From Antedon mediterranea (taxonomy: Eukaryota > Echinodermata > Crinoidea > Comatulida > Antedonidae): a stretch of 64,000 nucleotides of DNA. The notes beneath the pieces were generated by a model. That model had not been told where the DNA came from. It searched no databases and saw only the letters and a list, made by a program, of their open reading frames with translations. How positions within the stretch are numbered: the stretch's first letter is position 1; each line of letters opens with the position of its first letter. Shown in pieces: positions 12,001-21,000 of this stretch. The stretch lies in the NCBI RefSeq assembly GCF_964355755.1, contig NC_092673.1, forward strand, positions 18,359,001 to 18,423,000, written 5' to 3'. A program made the translations under genes and the position numbers.

Positions 12001-15000
12001 GCCCTTCATCAGTGCAAGTGAAGGAATTTGGATGACGTCGTAGCATTGAAATATATATATATATATATATATTATGGACCCCATTGGAAAAAATGACATG
12101 TTGATTTTATGAGTCGTCCTTGCATCCATTCACTTGGTTTTATACATTTTTAAATTCAAATTTCCTTTTTCTTTGCTATGTATTTTAAATGTCTTGTTGA
12201 ATGGATGTTCTCATTTATTGAAATTTTTTACAACCAGGCAATGGAGGTCTTTAAAAAAATTCAAGATGTACTTAAACAGAAAGAGTTTAAAAAACATGTG
12301 TACAACGTATATTTCGCCATCGAAAACAGCCAAGAAACTACAGATAAGAGCTTTAGTGGTCTCAAAAACGTTATTGATGAGCTTATGACACCTTTAGTAA
12401 AGCCTGTTCCCTTAAAATGGATGCGTTTTCGATATGGCATACATAATCTAAGGAGAGAAAAACACTTTTCTTTGTGTCCTGTTGTAGAGGTAAATTTGAT
12501 TTCCATCATTCCTTTTTTTTTTTTTCACAATAGAAGTATGTTGGATATGATAATATTTAAAAAGTATAAACAAAAGAATCTACCCACTATTATGTATTGC
12601 CATTTGGACATTAATAAATGTTCTTTGAATTTAATTGAATTGAACTACTATATAATAATATTGATTAAAATTGAAAATTTTGTTTTTCTAAATGGCTTTT
12701 GTCATAGACAGTCCGATAATATTTTTGTCATATTTTCACCCGTCATCTTCACTGCCATTAAACAGTGTTTTTTAAATAATTTCACTACTGTTTAGCGCCA
12801 CCTATGTTGACGTTGAGAACAATCACAGTTACGTTTCCCCCATTTTGAGAGTGACATTTTCCTTCAGATCCAACATTATGCCGTCAAGTTTATCAAGTAA
12901 ACAAAAAAAGTGAACTTTTTTTGTACCTCAAACATTATGCTGTAAATGAAAAAAAAACTAATTTTATAAATGTACTGTATACCTACCTATGATTTTATAT
13001 TTATTTAAATCTGAATAGTAAAAATATTTTTCTTTAGCTCAAAATGCTGGCAAGTAAGAATGGTATTGCAGATGAAAAACAACAATCAATCCTTCTTAAC
13101 TACCTGTATGATCTAGGTGAAATTGTTTACATGCCTGACAACAAATTATTAAGAGACAAAGCAGTGTTAGATCCGATGCGGCTAGTGGAAATTGTCACCG
13201 CATTTGTAACAGTCATTCCACCAAAATCTCCAGTAAGTAGGCTCATAAAAATGCCGTGTTCCTTGGGGAAATAATAGAGGTATCTGTACATGTTAATTCC
13301 TATAGGCACTGTAGTACCAAACGTAATATCTGCGTCTAACATTGAGTGGTGTTATAAACTGGCCTTTCTTTACATACTTCCTGCATCACCTTCAGATTCT
13401 AAATTGTGTGATAACTTAAGTTAAGTTTATTACGTATGTAGAGACTGATGCAAATAAGATAGTAAGTATGTAAACAGATGAAAACTTATTTAATAAAAAA
13501 AATAATAATAATGCTAGTCTTGAAAAAGTAGTATAGAATAATATATGAAAAGAGTGATGAAAAACAATGTTAATAGAAAAAACCTGTATTTTAATAAATT
13601 AAAAAGAAAATGTGTAAAGAGATAAATACAAAATAACAATGTTAAGAGAAATGTATAAGTAGGAAAAAAACCCATGCAAGACAAAAAAATATAACGTAAT
13701 AAACACATAATATTAAGTATAGGTAAATATAGTGGTGTTTTTTTTAGCCGACCATGTATAGTGATGCTTATGCTAAGCTTGATAAGGGCATACTGGAGGA
13801 AGGCTTATTGCGAAAATTATGGATAGATCGTAAAGTTGATGAAGGAAACAATTTTGAGTTCCTTGTAGCACTGATGATTCAATTAGGTTTCATTTGTGAG
13901 AGGAAGACAACCAGCAGCCAAGATGTGGCAAGTACATCTATAGTAGGTTTTGTTAAATTATCTTTTCTAACATGTTTTACATAAGATAAGGAATTTATAA
14001 TTGGGCATTGCAACTTAAAAAAAGTTTTGGGTTTGTATCAGTAGCAGTTAAACTAAACAAAATGTCTTATATTTTAATTTAACAAAAATAAACAAAACTA
14101 ATAAATTAAATACAAAACATACAATGCAACTTAATACAATGCAAATTAAGTAAATTCTGTTAAAAGAATCTAATTGGATTGTTTACAAATCCACAATTTC
14201 AGGATTCAGTTGAAAAGAGATCATTTTATGTGCCACTACGCCTTGCTTTCAAGACATCAACTGAAGTGGAACCAATGCCTGAGGAATTTCCAGCTATCAG
14301 TATCTATTACGACTTTAAGGGATATCTGCCAGATGTATTGTTTCCATACATGATTATTGATTTCCTCAACAAATTTCAAAAGGAAGGCGTTGACCCAATA
14401 CTCCTGTATAATCATGCTGAACTTTACTTCGACCAAGACCATCATGTGACCTTATCTCTTGTCAAATTTGTGACTACGGAGGATGAAAGAAAGTTCTTGT
14501 TAAAGGTACTGTATCATATAATCTCTTGTGAATAAATCATAATTTAATCTCTGCATAAACTCAAATTTAAGAGCCATTGTCTGTAAGAATCAAAGAAATA
14601 TCAAAAAGAGTGGCAGATTTTGCACATGGCTATATACGTGTTGAGAGAAATCAAATATGAAGTATTTTTTATTTCACACATATATTTCCATGGCAACGGC
14701 CAAATTTGTGTTTTTGACAAATTTTGTCCTTTTTTAAGGTTTTTTAAAATGGATATTGGTACTACTTTGATGAACGATATTTTTGTGTTGTTCATTTAAT
14801 TATAAAAAATAATTAGTGTATGCATAATAACAATGCATTGTGTACCTGTTTCAAATTTTTTTATTTTTTTTAATTTCATACCTTGGGAGAGACCATTTAT
14901 TTAAAAAGGGGTGTTTTTCACTTTTTTTAAATTGTTCAATGCAACTAAACTTTACTTCACCATAACGCCCAAAGTGGTGTATTTTTTTAGCTGATTTATT

Positions 15001-18000
15001 ACAAATAGGTAGTTCTAATGTTTAATAATTGATTTCTAAAATAAAATACTGGGGTAAATTTAAAATCTACAAGCAGTGTTGCGAGAAACATAGGCATTTT
15101 TATAAAAAAAAAAACATGGTATATTAGTAAAAACATTTTATTTTCTTTGATTATTTGATTTGAAACTCATTGGTCAGAAAATTCTTAATGTTTTATATAG
15201 TTCTAGTTGTGTTGTGAGAAAAAAAATTAATTTTTAATTATAGATTCTGTAATTCCCAGTTTTAATGTCATTTTATAGGTTATATCCTCTGGAAATTTGA
15301 ATAAATTATCAGATCGTTGTGAATTTTAATCTTTGCAACAGATTACTCCTCTCTTATTTTGAAGCTCCTCTTTCATTTGTTTACTTCTTTTATTTGCTAA
15401 CCTAAGCAGATCCCACATGCCCATCCACCACCACTTTCGACTACCACCCCCATCCTCCCCCCCCCCCGACTATAACCACAAAAAGATAAACTGCAACACT
15501 TTGGTCGATCATCCACTATAGAGTGTCAAATGCATGCATTCAAGCACCACTCACACTGCCGCTACTATCGCCCCAATGAATAGACGGATTCAAACTCCTC
15601 CATTCCATCCCCTCCCCCTTTCTCCAAGCCCCCACCCACCCCAAGTTAAAAATTGCAATGCAAAAGATAGGACATAAAGTTAAGTTTTAGACCCTCGCCT
15701 TCAACCCCCTACCTATTTAAAAGTCCTGGATCCACCACTTTCCCCGCCCCAAAATAGAACCAATCAAAAGTCAATGATATACTCAGGTACTGTATGTTAA
15801 TGCTACATAACAAATATTGAAGCCCTGATTTGAAATTTCATTTCATTTAAGGTCAGCATGTAAAATATCACACTTTATTATTAAATATTGGTTTTAAATT
15901 CTATATTTTTTTTACTGTAATGGTTGGATTCAGTATTAATTATTAATTAATAATTATCTGATAATTATTTAATTTCCCTTAGTTATACATAGCAGTTACT
16001 ATGGTAACTAAAAATGAGATATTCTTTAGATTTTGCATATTTATCTCATACAAATTTAAATTTGTAGATTATTAGCAGGCATGCCTTATTTGCATTTTCA
16101 AATTACCGTTTTACAAGGTCATATTCTGTGATTATTTTTAGTCATGAAAACCCCATATTTTATTTGCAGCGGCCACCTCCCTTAACGGACGCACTTTGAA
16201 AAGCCTGTTTGTTCTTCCTATCTAATTAGTGCATTTGGTGCTTACCGTAAGCAGCTGCGGGCACCTTTTTATACTAAAAATGAGATTTTTTGTAAGCGGC
16301 CAATCGAAAAATGCGATACTTATTGCATGGACCTATGAATTAGAGGTGCATGTTTATTGTATTTCTTTATATATTAGCTTTATTTTGAAGAGGTTTTAAA
16401 AACATTACTGTGAAGAGATGAGAAAACTGCACAGATTTTGACCGACCATTTTTCATATGATAAAAGTTTTTAAAATTTGTCTGAAAATGCTAAAAAATAC
16501 TAAACCACCTGATTATAAATAATAATAGGCCTACAATTAGCTGGAAAATTGAGAGACTCGTTTCGTTAAGAATATCGTATATAGCCATAATAAGTGATTT
16601 TGGCCCTTTATCGGCAGAACCTCCCGTAAGGGGTCACCGCCCGTAAGCGGCCACTTTTCCAGGTCCCGAGTGTAGCCACTTACGGGAGGTTCAACTGTAT
16701 TTAAAAAAACAATTATCCTTAGTTATGCATAGAAACAGGTTCTAAGATAACATAAATAATACATTTTGACATAACTTGACCCAACAAATGACCCTTTCAC
16801 AAGGTCAGACATTTTCTGGGATTCAGTAGATAAGTAAATTTAGGAAAAGGTAGTAAAGCTATGTAATTAATTGTTTGTAGTCATGAAACCCCATATTAAA
16901 AATATTGTACTTAGTTACGTATAGAAACAGTTGCTACAATACACTATAGGTAAAATGTTGATGTCATTTGACCTCAATATGTAAACAATTTTTTTTTTCA
17001 TGAAACTCCATATTTAATTTTTTTTTTTAAATATCATTTGCTACGTAAACAGGTTTAAGATAAAACTAAAGGTCATTTTTTTTACCTTTATTCAGATTCG
17101 TCAAGACTTTCTTTCTGAGATTATTAGGATTCAGTATTTAAAGTAAATTTGGCAAAAAGTAGAAATGTAAAACTATATGTAGAAAAAATGTTTTTTATTT
17201 ATGAAAAACCCCTTATTTTTTTTTAAATTTTCGCATAGAAACAGTTACTATGGTAAAATGTTGACCTCAAAATGAATGAATTTACAAGGTCAAGTTTGTC
17301 ATTAATGGAATGCAGTAGAATTAAAATTGAGAAAAATTACAAATGCAATCAATTCTTTATATTTATAAAAACGCCATTTCTTATGTTAAAAAAAAATTAC
17401 TTTCCTTAGTTACACATAGAAATGGTTGCTAAGGTAACACTATAGGTAAAATATGAACATTGTTGAGAATTGTTATGAACTATCTTGTAAATTTTGGTCA
17501 AACATTAATAGTTGTAGTAAAGTGGGGACCTGTCCTGTTTTGCATTCTGACCCCTTTTGACCTCAAATGACCTATTTACATAGTCAGATTTTTTGGGAGG
17601 TCTTTCTGTATCTCTTTACACAAAATAGATTTAAAAATTTATAAAAACCATTGACGCAATTATTTCCAAGTTTAACATTATTTTCCATCAACTACATATT
17701 TCAATGCAAAATACTGTTTTTCTGGCAATTAATTGAAATAAACCTGGCAACACATTCTCCTATTTTATCTAAACTATTCGTATGACTCTAGTAGCATTAT
17801 GACAAGCCACATATACATTTTATTATTGGATTAGCCATATTTAAATTGTGTTTCATGTGTTTTGTTTGTTGATATTTTGTTATATTTTTTGTATTTTTCG
17901 TATTTTCCTGGCAACACAAAACCTATGTACGAAATTTACCCCAGTGTTTTTTTCGTGATTATTGTTGACAAACCTATTGACTATCAAATTGAAAAACCTC

Positions 18001-21000
18001 ATTGATTTAAAAACACCACTTTGGAAGTTATAGGTACGTTTATGAGGTATACATTTATAAAAAAAATATTTTTTAAAAACACCCCTTTTTAAAATAATGG
18101 TATCAACCAAACTCCATTTTGTAATTAATTTTTTTCTACATTAAATGGAACTCAATACATGTTGTTTACACTGCTATAAACAAAAACTGTATAATGTAAG
18201 TATTATTGGTTAAAATAAGTATACAAGTTTGTACTTTTTCACTATAGAAAATCTGTGAAAAATGGCAAAAACATCAAAATTTGGATAATTGACCGTTGTC
18301 ATGGCAACGGAGGCTAAAAATTAAAATGAATGTTGTACTTGTAGATATGCTTTTTATTGAAATGTCTATTCATGGTAAAAATTTGAGAGAAATCCATTTT
18401 TTTACATCTGCCACCAAATCTTTGATTTTTACAGACAATGGCTCTTAAATAGCAAAGCATTACTTTTTTTCAGGTGACTATTAAAAGAACTCCTGTTGGT
18501 AATGAGGAAACAAGTAATTATGAACCCTCTTCTGAAGCATGCAAAGAGGTTTGTTATCATTTCATAATTTTTAGATATTTTTGTTGATATTGAGTTTGTT
18601 ATAGCAGTTTCATTGTCTTAATTTGTATTGGATTTTTTAATTCTGTAATTTGGTTAGTTTTCATGGACATAGAATGTATACAATTATATTTATTTATTAT
18701 TTCATTTTTATTGATTTTAGTTAACATTATTAATTAATTATGATATTAAATAGCAATATTATTTACTAGCAATTGATTAAAAACATCTTAGAAAATTAAT
18801 TTATAAAATGATATAATTTTAATATAATAAAAGTACAGTTGTCAAAACTAGTTGTAACTGATTTTTAACTGAAAAATAGATGCCGATATGCATTCTGAAT
18901 TTTTCATTTTTTAAAGATTATGACACCAATGCTTATAATTGAAACTTTAACAAAAATCAATGGTTAATGGTGCCAGAACTTTGGGAAAGACTGTTTACTT
19001 TTTCCCCTATTGTATTATACATTTTTAGTAAACACAACATTTTTAAGTATTTGTTGTCCTTATTTAAAATGTTCTACATTGTGTGTTTTATGTGTTAATT
19101 GTAGTTAATTGCATTCAATTTGTATCATTAGGTTTTGTTAACGATCCAGAAGTCATTTCAACCTTCTCAAGATGGTGGTAGAAGGGGAATTCAATATGAG
19201 AGATGCATACTTTGTGATGTATGTAGTGATAATACATCAGAAAAGAAGCACATTCAAAATCTTGGTCATTTCCAGTATGAGAAGTTGCCATGCAACAAAA
19301 CTGGCGAGTATAGAAGCATGCCTGTTGAACATTACAAGCGACTATTTGGAGGTTAGAGTAATAACAGAGACAGCAAGTTTGACTTTATTTCTTTCACTGA
19401 TTGATATATTTATTTCATTTATTGTTTGACCAATAAAGAATAAGTCAAAGATACAGACTGTTAATCAGGAATTATACGAGTCAGAAGAAAAGTATAATAA
19501 TTAAATTTATGTGAACAATTAACAGATAAAATGGGGGGAAAACCGAAATTTCAAATAACTAATAGAAAATAAATTCAGTCAGTAGAAATATAAAATCTGG
19601 GAGACACCATCTAAATCAGCAACAGTAGCTATTTGATATATTAAAAAGAAAGAGATTAAACATCAGTCACATATCAAGATAAATGCTTCTGCACACTATT
19701 CAAAAAGAGTAACGTCTGTTGCACTGTGGTTGATGTTGGTTTGTAGAGGACCTAATCTAAATTTCCAATCGTTGGTGTATACACATCTGGAAGAAGTGAT
19801 ACAGAAATTGTTAAAAGGTTAAATTTTTCGCTGACCACTCCTGAGTTTTAACAAAGTTGATTTTTTAAGTTTTTATTGAATAACAAAACGGTTTTCTTTT
19901 TTATTTCAGAATCAAACCACTGGCGGAAAGTTTCAGCTGCAGTTTTAGTTGCAGTTTTTGGAGTCTTGATAGGTATATGTGATATACTACCAGCAGGAAT
20001 TGCCATTATTATTGGTGTTGTTGTAACTCTGGTTGCAGCCTGGTATATTCACAATCTTTTAAAGATGGATATCACATGTTATTACACAAGGCTATTTGAC
20101 GGTAAGAGTAATTAACATAGACATTTAGACAAGTTTAAAGTCCCATTCCCTACTTTACAAAACTAAGCCTAGCTAGGCTAGGCCTAAAAACCGTCCATGA
20201 GAGGATATTCACCGCGAGCTACTTAGGTAGTGCATTGTTTCTCTCTCTTTATCATAATTTATCATAAAACGTACACTACACATGTTTCTAAAGTAATTTT
20301 TTTAATTTTAGAAACCAGCATAAAAGTGAACTGAAACAATGATTATCTTCATCAAATTAATTTCCTGTAATTTTATTTGCATATTCTAAACCTTGTAACC
20401 ATTTCCGAGATCTAAAAGCTGATGTCAGTAGATGCTTTGATGGTGAAAGATACCTATGGATAAGGTTCCTATTATTTGATGACTTAAATGTTGGTGTTCT
20501 TACGAATCCACATTTTATTGTGAATGACTTATTCAATGAACTTGAAGACAAAGGTTTAATCTCACCAATGGATGTTAGCTTGTTGTTAGAGATTACAAAT
20601 CTATCAGAAATCAAGAGAGCTGAAGATCTTGTATCAAAGTATATGACAGACAACAATGTTCAGAATAGACATACTGATAGAACCAAGTTGTCACCTTACA
20701 GAAAGCGACTGTTCAAGGCCCTGAATCAAGTTGACCCTCGTGCATTACGTAATGTTATATCTTTCTACAAGTTAAGAAGATATAGCTTCTCCAATGTTTG
20801 GGATGCAGTTCTCTATCTGGAGATTCAGCAATTATTAGCAGATGATCCAGACAAAATAAATCGGTTTGCAGATCGTCTCGGCACAATAGCAAGTAACACA
20901 CTACTTGGTATGCTTTCTACTTTATATTATATTAAGTTTTTTGTATTGTTATTGAATCATTCATTTTTTAAACAGTTTACGTAATTGTAATTTGATTAAA

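Larger units (their letters stand above)
14571..18444. mobile_element. Large TTAA-flanked non-autonomous element (about 3.9 kb)
   Basis: The left end reads TTAA|GAGCCATTGTCTGTAA and the right end TTACAGACAATGGCTC|TTAA. The ends are inverted repeats that continue imperfectly for 100 bp or more (AATCAAAGA, GTGGCAGAT, GAGAGAAATC, CCATGGCAACGG shared). A TTAA target suggests mobilisation by a piggyBac-type transposase, but no transposase ORF is present. It fills almost all of the intron between exons 14 and 15. Confidence 0.65.

Noticed and set aside
12178-12795. 205-codon ORF as a separate gene
   Set aside because: Only 12238-12489 resembles Roc-COR and is bounded by splice sites. The rest is intron sequence.
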